A stretch of DNA of 64,000 nucleotides. It comes from Catellatospora methionotrophica (GTDB lineage Bacteria > Actinomycetota > Actinomycetes > Mycobacteriales > Micromonosporaceae). Positions 16,383-24,228 of the stretch are shown piece after piece. Both the position numbers and the translations under genes were made by a program. The stretch is taken from assembly GCF_011297335.1 (NCBI RefSeq), contig NZ_JAAOTJ010000012.1, forward strand, positions 62,001-126,000, in the 5' to 3' direction. The stretch's first letter is position 1, and each line of letters begins with the position of its first letter. The notes beneath the pieces were generated by a model that saw only the letters and a list, made by a program, of their open reading frames with translations, was not told the DNA's origin and ran no database searches.

Positions 16383-17732
16383 TTACTTGAACAGGGCGTT
16401 GACCTGGTCGTTGGCCTTCTTCAGCGAGGTGGCCGAGTCGGTCTGGCCGAGGATCGCGGCCTGGATCGCGTCCTGCACGAGCTGGCTGATCTCGTTGCCG
16501 TGCTCGGTGATCGGCACGAAGAACGTGCCACCGGGCGCGGCGGCCTCGTCGACGAACACCTTCACGTCACGGCCCTTGCCCGTGTGCGCGGCCAGGGCCT
16601 TCTCGCTGGCGGACTTGATGGCCGGGAAGACCACGCCGTTGCCGCCGACGATGTTCTGGCAGTCGGCCGAGCCCAGGAACTTGACCCACTTCCAGGACTC
16701 GTCCTTGTGCTTGGTGCCGGCCCAGATCGCGTCGGACAGGCCGTTGATCGCGGTCTTGCGGCCCTGCGGGCCCGTCGGCAGCGGCGCGAACGCGAACTTG
16801 AGCTTCGCGCCGTCACCCAGGTAGCTGTTGATCATCCAGGAGCCCGCGAACGTGATCGCGCCCTTGCCCGCGTTGAGCAGGGAGTCACGGCTCAGCGTGG
16901 ACGCCTTGTCCAGCGCGGGGGCGTAACCCTTGGCGCTCAGCGACTTGAACCAGTCGATGGTCTGGGCCAGCTTCGGGTCGTCGTACTTGTACTGGGTGCC
17001 CCACGGGTTCTTGTCCAGGTAGGTGAACCCGTTGCTGGCGGCCAGGTTGCCCCAGCCGTTCTGGCCCTGCGAGCCGTCGGCCCACTCCGGCAGGAAGCCG
17101 AAGACCTTGACCTTGGTCTTGTCGAACGCCGGGTCCAGGCCGTTGCGGCCCTTCTCGTCGACCGTCGCCTTGGCGATGGCCTGCTCGAAGGAGCCGCCGT
17201 CGGTCGGGTTCCAGGTCAGGTTCGCCAGGCCGGCCGCGTCGATGCCCTGCGCCTTGAGGTGCTCGGTGTTGTAGACCAGGGCCATGGTGTCCCAGTCCTT
17301 CGGCAGGCCGAAGCGCTTGCCGTCCTTGGTGAACAGGTCGGCCAGGCCGCCCTGGTACTGCGACAGGTCGACCTTGTCGGCCTCGACGAAGGGCTGGATG
17401 TCGAGGATCTGGCCGGAGCTGACGAACTGCGGGTAGTACGACCCCTGGTTGGTCCACACGTCCGGCGCGTCACCCGACGCGATCTGCGTGGTCAGGTTCT
17501 GCCAGTACTCGTTCCACGCGGCCTGGCTGATCTTGACGGTGATGTTCGGGTTGGCCTTGGTGAACTCGTCGGCACACTGCTGGTACGACGCCTTCTGGTT
17601 GTCGTCCCACAGCCAGTAGTTCAGGGTGACGGGCGCGCCCGCCTGCTCCTCGGTGGCACCACTGCAAGCGGCCAGGCCGGCCACCACGGCCAGGGAAAGC
17701 AGCGCTGCTCCGGCCCGTGATCTGCGGTTCAT
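16383..17732 (-). CDS. ABC sugar-binding lipoprotein
   Basis: 449 residues. A lipoprotein signal ends at LAAC-S (Cys22 or close), so the mature protein is tethered outside the membrane. The fold is a type I extracellular solute-binding protein (family 1): LNYWLWDDNQ at the start of the mature domain, ANPNITVKI, PDVWTNQGSYYPQF, GLPKDWDTMALVYNTE, and ITFAGSWMINSYLG. The usual position beside MalF/MalG-type permeases and a GH36 enzyme suggests alpha-galactosides as ligand. No ATPase gene is present; a shared MsiK-type ATPase encoded elsewhere is usual in actinobacteria. Confidence 0.9.
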   Translation of the reverse strand: MNRRSRAGAALLSLAVVAGLAACSGATEEQAGAPVTLNYWLWDDNQKASYQQCADEFTKANPNITVKISQAAWNEYWQNLTTQIASGDAPDVWTNQGSYYPQFVSSGQILDIQPFVEADKVDLSQYQGGLADLFTKDGKRFGLPKDWDTMALVYNTEHLKAQGIDAAGLANLTWNPTDGGSFEQAIAKATVDEKGRNGLDPAFDKTKVKVFGFLPEWADGSQGQNGWGNLAASNGFTYLDKNPWGTQYKYDDPKLAQTIDWFKSLSAKGYAPALDKASTLSRDSLLNAGKGAITFAGSWMINSYLGDGAKLKFAFAPLPTGPQGRKTAINGLSDAIWAGTKHKDESWKWVKFLGSADCQNIVGGNGVVFPAIKSASEKALAAHTGKGRDVKVFVDEAAAPGGTFFVPITEHGNEISQLVQDAIQAAILGQTDSATSLKKANDQVNALFK

Positions 17733-17760
17733 TCGATCCTTCTTTCTGAGGGGGGTGTTT

Positions 17761-18645
17761 TCACTTGCTACCGGTGAAGTTCAGGGACTGGACCAGCCGC
17801 TTGCCCACGAAGACCAGCAGGAGCAGCACGGGCAGGACCGACAGCGTCGAGGCGGCCATCAGGCCGGTCCAGTCGGGTTGGGTGTTGGGGGACTGCTGCA
17901 GGAACACCCCGAGGGCGACGGTGACGAGGCGGTTCTCCTCGTCGCGGCCGACCAGCAGCGGCCACAGGTAGTCCTTCCAGGCCCACACGGTGGTGGTGAG
18001 CCCGATGGTGATCAGCGGGCCGCGGCTCATCGGCAGCGCGATGCGCCAGAAGATGCCCCACGGCCCGTTGCCGTCGAGGATCGCCGCCTCCTCCACGTCG
18101 CGCGGCAGCGACAGGAAGAACTGGCGCAGGAAGAACACCGCGAACGGGGTCATCAGGATCGTCGGGGCGACCATGCCGGCCATGGTGTTCATCCAGCCGA
18201 GGTCCTTGACCAGGATGAAGTTGGGCAGCAGCGTGAAGATCGGCGGCACCATCAGCGCCGCGATCACGATGGCGAACACCAGGTCGCGGCCGGGAAAGCG
18301 CAGCCGGGCGAACGCGTACCCGGCCATCGCGCAGAACAGGGTCTGCACCCCGGCGATCAGGCCGCAGTACACGATCGAGTTCCACAGGTACCCGGCGAAG
18401 TTCAGGTGCGCGCCGGACCCGCCCGCCGCGCGGGCCTCGGCCTCGCTGGTCAGGCCGAGCACCCGGAGGAAGTTGATCATTGTCGGGTGCTCGGGCAGCA
18501 GGCTGGCGTTGTCGGTGTAGATGTCGGCGGCCGGGGTGAGCGCGGTGCGGATCATCCACCAGAACGGGAAGACCGTCACCACGATGACCACGGTCATCGC
18601 CACCCAGGCCAGCGCGCGTCCGGGGTTGAAGGTTCTGCGGGTCAT
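17761..18645 (-). CDS. ABC sugar permease, MalG-type
   Basis: 294 residues with six membrane segments. The cytoplasmic EAA loop that docks the ATPase is clear: EEAAILDGNGPWGIFWRIAL (about residues 191-210). The start at ATG 18645 was chosen from the family N-terminus (basic residues followed by the first helix). It follows the MalF-type gene by 14 bp and precedes the binding-protein gene by 28 bp. An unusually long periplasmic segment (about residues 45-85, Ala/Glu-rich) sits between helices 1 and 2. Confidence 0.9.
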   Translation of the reverse strand: MTRRTFNPGRALAWVAMTVVIVVTVFPFWWMIRTALTPAADIYTDNASLLPEHPTMINFLRVLGLTSEAEARAAGGSGAHLNFAGYLWNSIVYCGLIAGVQTLFCAMAGYAFARLRFPGRDLVFAIVIAALMVPPIFTLLPNFILVKDLGWMNTMAGMVAPTILMTPFAVFFLRQFFLSLPRDVEEAAILDGNGPWGIFWRIALPMSRGPLITIGLTTTVWAWKDYLWPLLVGRDEENRLVTVALGVFLQQSPNTQPDWTGLMAASTLSVLPVLLLLVFVGKRLVQSLNFTGSK

Positions 18646-18659
18646 GTCTGTCGTCCCCT

Positions 18660-19541
18660 TCACGCCAGGTCCGAGCGCGAGGCGCGCAGCAGGCGCATCT
18701 GTATCGCGGTGAGCACGCCGAGGATCAGAGCCAGGAAGACCGCCGCCGCGGCGGCGTAGCCCAGGTGGAAGTACTTGAAGGCCTGCAGGTAGATGAAGTA
18801 GTAGATGACCTGGGTGGCCGAGACCGGGCCGCCCTTGGTGGTCACCGCGATGGTGTCGAAGATCTGGAACGAGCCGATCAGGGACACGACCAGCACCAGC
18901 GCCAGCACCGGCCGCAGCAGGGGCAGGGTGATGCCGCGGAACATCCGCCACTCCCCGGCGCCGTCGATCGACGCGCCCTCGTAGAGGTACTGCGGGATCT
19001 GCAGCATCCCGGCGTAGAGCAGCAGCGCCGTGTAGCCGGTGTACGCCCAGGTGTTGATGCCCGCCACGGTCGGCATCGCCCAGGTCTCGTCGGTGAAGAA
19101 GCCGACCGGGCCCAGGCCGACGGCGTGCAGCAGCTGGTTGACGAAACCGAGGTTGGTGTCCAGCAGCCACATCCACAGCAGGCCGATGGTGACGTTGGGG
19201 ACCAGCCACGGCAGCAGCAGCGTCGCCCGCAGCATCACCGAGCGGGTCAGCCGGTGCATCAGCGTCGCGATGCCCAGCGCCAGCAGCGTCTGGGAGCCGA
19301 TGTTGAGCACCACGTACCAGGCCGTGACCTTCATGGAGTTCCAGAAGGCCTCGTCGGCCAGCAGCTTGGCGTAGTTCTCCGCGCCGACGTACGTCGCCGT
19401 GTTGAGCATGTTGTAGTCGGTGACCGAGTACCACACGCCCCGGGCGGCCGGGTAGCCGTAGAAGACGGCGAATCCGACCAGCACCGGCAGCAGGAACAGC
19501 CATGCCGCCCGCCGGTCGTCTCGCGGTTTTGTCGTGATCAT
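18660..19541 (-). CDS. ABC sugar permease, MalF-type
   Basis: 293 residues, six membrane segments, first gene of the operon. The EAA-loop is YEGASIDGAGEWRMFRGITL. The N-terminus KPRDDRRAAWLFLLPVLVGF is typical of this subfamily. It is preceded by a perfect TTGACA -35 element. Partner of the MalG-type protein in forming the membrane channel. Confidence 0.9.
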   Translation of the reverse strand: MITTKPRDDRRAAWLFLLPVLVGFAVFYGYPAARGVWYSVTDYNMLNTATYVGAENYAKLLADEAFWNSMKVTAWYVVLNIGSQTLLALGIATLMHRLTRSVMLRATLLLPWLVPNVTIGLLWMWLLDTNLGFVNQLLHAVGLGPVGFFTDETWAMPTVAGINTWAYTGYTALLLYAGMLQIPQYLYEGASIDGAGEWRMFRGITLPLLRPVLALVLVVSLIGSFQIFDTIAVTTKGGPVSATQVIYYFIYLQAFKYFHLGYAAAAAVFLALILGVLTAIQMRLLRASRSDLA

Positions 19542-19595
19542 CCACGTCCTCGGATCCGTCTATCGGTCGGCTCTTGCCAGCCGCCCCGCTCTCGA

Positions 19596-19626
19596 ATAAT
19601 GATGTAGACCTTCGAAATTTTGTCAA
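19596..19626 (-). promoter_or_regulatory. Promoter of the sugar-import operon with embedded operator-like motif
   Basis: Minus strand: a consensus TTGACA (-35, 19621-19626) and CATTAT (-10, 19596-19601) at 19 bp. TTGACAAAAT over the -35 matches the motif before the ROK gene in 9 of 10 bases, so a bound ROK repressor would occlude RNA polymerase. The start codon is 55 bp downstream. Confidence 0.5.
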
Positions 19627-19798
19627 CACCTCTTCGTATTACTTCGGTAACGACGAGGAGGCCGACCCGCTGTGAACCGCAGTGCCAACGCTCCGACCAG
19701 GGTCTATGCGTACCTGACGGAACGGCGCTGCGGTATGCCCGCACAGCACGCGCACCTGAACCACCCGGAGAACCGCCCCACTCCCGATGGAGAGCTGC

Positions 19799-22687
19799 AT
19801 GAAAACCCGTTCACGCGGCAGGATCGTCCTGGCCGCACTAGCCGCAGCGACCGTGGCCGCCGCGCTGACCCTCGTCAGCCCGGCCGCCGCGCTCGCCGCC
19901 CCCGCCGGGCCGCCGCCCCGCCCCGCCGCGCCCGCGAGTCCCGACGCGACGCTGCAGGTCCACCCGCTGTCGGCCGCCGCAGGGCCGGTCGACAACCCGC
20001 TCAAGGGCTGGGCCAGGTTCTACTCGCCCGGCGGTGACCAGAACAACGGCTTCCCGCACTCGCTGACCTGGGGCTACTTCGGCCTCTCCGAGATCATGAA
20101 CAACGCCTCGAACTGCGGCAGCTACAACTGGTCGATCATCGACAGCATGCTGGCCGAGACCGCCGGCTACGGCAACCAGGCCGCCATCCGGATCTACATG
20201 ACCTACCCCGGCGGCACCGGCAGCCACCCGGCCAACGCCATCCCGCCGTGCTTCAACGGCAACGTCGCCACCCGCGCCGACGCCACCTGGAACGTCTCGC
20301 ACCCCGACTACGACAGCCCGTTCCTGATCAACGCGCTGAAGAACTTCATCGCCGCGTTCGGGGCCCGCTACGACGGCAACCCCCGCCTCGGCTTCATCCA
20401 CCTGGGCCTGGTCGGCCTGTGGGGGGAGTGGCACACCTGGCCGTACGACACCGACACCGGTGACGGGCTGCCCAACTACATGCCGACCGACGCCAACGGG
20501 GCGCAGCTCGTCGCCGCCTTCGACAACGCGTTCAACACCACCAAGGTCGAGATCCGGTACGCCGACGCCGCCGGTGGTGCTGCCAACAGCCGCGACATCG
20601 GCTACCACGACGACTCGTTCTGCTTCCGGGAGGGCTCACCCCTGCAGGGCGTGACCCTGCCGACGTCGCTGGGCGGTGCGTCCTACGCCCACCTGCAGCG
20701 CAACATCGCCACCGGCACCGAGAACAAGTGGATCAACAGCTCGATCGGCGGCGAGCTGCGCCCCGAGATCCAGACCTACGCGTTCCAGTCCTGGCCGAAC
20801 GGTTCCGGCAGCGTCGACAACCTCAAGGCGTGTATCGAGCTCGCGCACGCCACCTGGATGATCAACGAGGGCAGCGCCGCGTACTCGCCCGGCGACGCGA
20901 ACGTCTCGGCCGCGGTGCGGCTGATGGGCTACAACCTCACCGTCGGCAACGCCTACTTCAAGGACACCGCCTCCGGTACGACGAACGTGGGCGTGCAGAT
21001 CAGCAACACCGGCGTCGCCCCGTTCTACTACCCCTGGACCATGACCCTCGGGCTCAAGAACAGCTCGGGTGCCGTGGTGCAGACCTGGGACACCCCCTGG
21101 GACCTGCGTACCGTCCAGCCGCTCTCCATCCGGGCGTTCCCCGACTGGAACGTCGGCGCCGACCCCACCTACCGCAACTTCGGCTACCCGCAGTACTTCC
21201 AGACCAGCGTCAACCTCTCCGCGGTCCCGCAGGGCAGCTACCAGTGGGTGCTGCGGGTCAAGAACCCGCTGGAGACCGTCGACGCCGACGCCAAGAAGCT
21301 CCGGTTCGCCAACGCCACCCAGAACGCCGACGGCTGGCTCGGCATGGGCGCGGTCACCGTCGGCACCGGCGGCGGCAGCGACACCACGGCACCGTCGGTG
21401 CCCGGCGGTCTGACCTCCACGGGGCAGACGTCGTCGTCGGTGTCGCTGTCCTGGTCGGCTTCGACGGACAACGTCGGGGTGACCGGCTACGAGGTGTTCC
21501 GTGGTGGAACGCTGGTCGGCAGCCCGACCGGGACGTCGTACACCGACAGCGGTCTGGCCGCGTCGACGAGCTACAGCTACACGGTCAAGGCCCGTGACGC
21601 CGCCGGTAACCGGTCGGCGGCCAGTAGCACGGTCACCGTCTCCACCTCGGCGGGCGGCGGCGGTGCGGTGGCCTACGAGGCTGAGGCGTCGGGTAACACG
21701 CTGACCGGCGGCGCTGTCGTGGCGTCCTGCGGCACGTGCTCGGGCGGGTCGAAGGTCGGCTACCTCGGCAACGGGGGCTCGATGGCCTTCACCAACGTCG
21801 CCGGGGGCACCGGCGGCTCGCGCACCGTGACGATCTACTACCTGTCGGCCGAGGCGCGCACCGCCGTGGTCAACGGGCAGTCCGTCAACCTGCCGTCGAC
21901 CGGCAGCTGGACCACGGTCGGCTCCAGCACTGTCACCCTCAACCTCGCCGCCGGCAGCAACAGCATCACCATCGCCAACCCCGGCGGCTGGGCTCCCGAC
22001 ATCGACCGGATCACCGTGTCCGGGACCGGCGGCGGTGGTGGCGACACCACGGCGCCGAGCATCCCCGGCGGCCTGGCCTCGCCGAGCAAGACGGCCAGTG
22101 CGATCACGCTGTCGTGGAGCGGCTCCACCGACAACGTCGGGGTGACCGGCTACCAGATCCTGCGCGGCGGCAGCCCGGTCGGCACGTCGGCGACCACCGG
22201 CTTCACCGACACCGGGCTGACGGCGTCGACCGCGTACACGTACACGGTCAAGGCCTATGACGCCGCCGGGAATTACTCGGCCGTCTCCGGATCGCTGACC
22301 GTGACGACCAACGCGGGCGGCACCACGCCCGTCAGCTACGAGGCGGAGTCCTCCGGCAACACCCGGACCGGCACGGCGGTGGTCGTCTCCTGCGCGACCT
22401 GCTCCGGCGGGTCGAAGGTCGGCTCCGTCGGCAACGGCGCGACCCTGTCGTTCAACAACGTCGCCGGCGGCTCGGGCGGCAACCGGACGATCACTTTCCA
22501 CTACCTGTCGACCGTGGCGCGCACCGCGTCGGTCAACGGGCAGGCGGTGACCTTCCCGGCGCTCGCCAACGGGAGCACCGTCGGCACGGCCTCCGTCACG
22601 GTGAACCTGGGCGCGGGCAACAACACGGTCACCATCTCGAACTCCGCCAACTGGACCGCGGACATCGACCGCATCACGGTCAGCTGA
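19799..22687 (+). CDS. Secreted DUF4832-type TIM-barrel protein with FN3 and CBM-like modules
   Basis: 962 residues from ATG 19799, after GGAGAG; an ATG 12 bp upstream is less well placed. Signal peptide to about residue 38, a Pro/Ala linker, then a barrel-like domain (about 60-520) with DNPLKGWARF, an IRIYMTYPGG strand, and GLVGLWGEWHTWPYD near 203-217. The Glu of GEWH is a likely acid/base if this is a clan-A-like hydrolase. Tail: FN3 (527-618), jelly-roll CBM35/6-like module (623-742, opening YEAEASGNTLTGG), a second FN3 (747-838) and a second CBM-like module (844-962). First of four related genes divergent from the alpha-galactoside importer. The enzymatic role is inferred, not established. 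Confidence 0.8.
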   Translation: MKTRSRGRIVLAALAAATVAAALTLVSPAAALAAPAGPPPRPAAPASPDATLQVHPLSAAAGPVDNPLKGWARFYSPGGDQNNGFPHSLTWGYFGLSEIMNNASNCGSYNWSIIDSMLAETAGYGNQAAIRIYMTYPGGTGSHPANAIPPCFNGNVATRADATWNVSHPDYDSPFLINALKNFIAAFGARYDGNPRLGFIHLGLVGLWGEWHTWPYDTDTGDGLPNYMPTDANGAQLVAAFDNAFNTTKVEIRYADAAGGAANSRDIGYHDDSFCFREGSPLQGVTLPTSLGGASYAHLQRNIATGTENKWINSSIGGELRPEIQTYAFQSWPNGSGSVDNLKACIELAHATWMINEGSAAYSPGDANVSAAVRLMGYNLTVGNAYFKDTASGTTNVGVQISNTGVAPFYYPWTMTLGLKNSSGAVVQTWDTPWDLRTVQPLSIRAFPDWNVGADPTYRNFGYPQYFQTSVNLSAVPQGSYQWVLRVKNPLETVDADAKKLRFANATQNADGWLGMGAVTVGTGGGSDTTAPSVPGGLTSTGQTSSSVSLSWSASTDNVGVTGYEVFRGGTLVGSPTGTSYTDSGLAASTSYSYTVKARDAAGNRSAASSTVTVSTSAGGGGAVAYEAEASGNTLTGGAVVASCGTCSGGSKVGYLGNGGSMAFTNVAGGTGGSRTVTIYYLSAEARTAVVNGQSVNLPSTGSWTTVGSSTVTLNLAAGSNSITIANPGGWAPDIDRITVSGTGGGGGDTTAPSIPGGLASPSKTASAITLSWSGSTDNVGVTGYQILRGGSPVGTSATTGFTDTGLTASTAYTYTVKAYDAAGNYSAVSGSLTVTTNAGGTTPVSYEAESSGNTRTGTAVVVSCATCSGGSKVGSVGNGATLSFNNVAGGSGGNRTITFHYLSTVARTASVNGQAVTFPALANGSTVGTASVTVNLGAGNNTVTISNSANWTADIDRITVS

Positions 22688-22703
22688 CCCCTTCCGTCCC
22701 GCA

Positions 22704-22729
22704 CCGGCCGGGCAACGGCGCCCGGCCGG
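22704..22729 (+). terminator. Stem-loop after first DUF4832 gene
   Basis: CCGGCCGGGC and GCCCGGCCGG pair perfectly around AACGGC, within the 68-bp gap to the next gene. Probably an attenuating or mRNA-protecting hairpin rather than a full stop. Confidence 0.55.
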
Positions 22730-22755
22730 CCACCCTCGACCGAGGAAAAGCCACC

Positions 22756-24120
22756 ATGAGAAGAACAGTCCGCCTCACCGTCGCCGTGCTGGCGGCGCTC
22801 ACCCTCGCGGCGGGCACGCCCGCCGTGGCCCGGCCCGCGCCCACCGCGCCGCAGTGGACGCCGCTGACGTACACCTCCGCGCCCGCCGACAACCCGCTCA
22901 AGGGCTTCATGCCGTACGCGGGCAGCTACCAGACCTTCCCGTACAGCATGGAATGGTTCTACCTGCCGGTCCGCGACGTGATGACCGGCCCGCAGCAGTT
23001 CCGCTGGGACGCCGTGGAACGCCAGCTCAACGCCATCGCCGCGCGTGGACACCAGGCCGTGTTCCGGTTCTACCTCGACTACCCCGGCAAGCCGACCGGC
23101 ATCCCGCAGTACCTGCTCGACCAGGGCCTGGCCACGCACGCCTACGACGACTTCGGCAACAACGGCGTCAGCGTCGCCCCCGACTACAGCGACCCGCGCC
23201 TGGTCAGCGCCGTGCAGAACTTCATCACCGCGCTCGGGCGCAGGTACGACGGCGACCCGCGCATCGGCTTCCTGACCCTGGGCCTGATCGGCTTCTGGGG
23301 CGAGTGGCACACCTGGCCGTACGACGGCTGGACCAAGCCCGAGAACTGGATGCCCTCCACCGACGTCCTCGCCGGGATCCTGAACACCTTCGACACCGCG
23401 TTCGACAGGACCCGGCTGCTGGCCCGCTACCCGAGCCCGCAGAACAAGGAGCTGGGCATCGGCTACCACGACGACTCGTTCGCCTTCGAGACGCTGCCCG
23501 TGCAGTCGTGGCACTTCGTGCAGCGGCTCATCGACGAGGGCGTCACCGACAAGTGGCAGCGCGAGCCGATCGGCGGCGAGCTGCGCCCCGAGGTCCAGGC
23601 CTGCCTGTTCGAGCAGCCGGTCAGCTGCGGCCAGTACGAGGACTTCACCTCCTCGGTCGACCAGACGCACATCAGCTGGATGATCAACCACGCGGCGTTC
23701 GCGCCGGACGGCTACACCGGCGACGAGTACTTCCGCGCCCTGGCCGCGGCCAAGTCGCTGGGCTACGAGTTGACCGTCACCGAGGCCGCGCTGTCGCGCG
23801 ACCGGGTGTCGGTGCGCGTCGCCAACCGGGGCACCGCGCCCTTCTACTACGACTGGCGGGCTGAGCTGGCCGCCGTCGACAGCCAGGGCCGCACCGTCAA
23901 GCGCTGGAAGACCGACTGGACCGTGACCGGCATCCAGCCCGGCCAGGACCCCACCGAGCTGACCGCCCGCATCGACACCCGCGGCCTGCGCCCCGGCAGC
24001 TACGACATCGTGCTGCGCGTGGCCAACCCGCTGCCCAACGGCATCCCGTTGCGGTTCGCCAACACCAGCCAGGACACCCACACCGGCTGGCTGCACCTCG
24101 GCGCCGTCACCACCCGCTGA
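22756..24120 (+). CDS. Secreted single-domain DUF4832-type protein
   Basis: 454 residues: signal peptide to about residue 25, then only the barrel-like domain and its C-terminal beta sandwich, with none of the FN3 or CBM modules of its neighbours. Shared landmarks are DNPLKGFMPY, FRFYLDYPGKPTG, GLIGFWGEWHTWPYDG (Glu182), GYHDDSF, IGGELRPEVQ and ISWMINH. It therefore defines the minimal catalytic or binding unit of this array. GAGGAAAAG precedes the ATG. Confidence 0.8.
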   Translation: MRRTVRLTVAVLAALTLAAGTPAVARPAPTAPQWTPLTYTSAPADNPLKGFMPYAGSYQTFPYSMEWFYLPVRDVMTGPQQFRWDAVERQLNAIAARGHQAVFRFYLDYPGKPTGIPQYLLDQGLATHAYDDFGNNGVSVAPDYSDPRLVSAVQNFITALGRRYDGDPRIGFLTLGLIGFWGEWHTWPYDGWTKPENWMPSTDVLAGILNTFDTAFDRTRLLARYPSPQNKELGIGYHDDSFAFETLPVQSWHFVQRLIDEGVTDKWQREPIGGELRPEVQACLFEQPVSCGQYEDFTSSVDQTHISWMINHAAFAPDGYTGDEYFRALAAAKSLGYELTVTEAALSRDRVSVRVANRGTAPFYYDWRAELAAVDSQGRTVKRWKTDWTVTGIQPGQDPTELTARIDTRGLRPGSYDIVLRVANPLPNGIPLRFANTSQDTHTGWLHLGAVTTR

Positions 24121-24143
24121 CGGCACCCCGCACCACCGCACCA

Positions 24144-24174
24144 GGGTGCCGTCGGCAGCCCGCCGACGGCACCC
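24144..24174 (+). terminator. 13-bp perfect stem-loop after second DUF4832 gene
   Basis: GGGTGCCGTCGGC and GCCGACGGCACCC pair without mismatch around AGCCC. The string GACGGCACCCCGCACC occurs on both sides of the structure (24119 and 24164). Confidence 0.65.
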
Positions 24175-24228
24175 CGCACCGAACCCTTTCCTGTTCCTGA
24201 ACTTCGTCCCCGAAGGGAACAACGGTTC

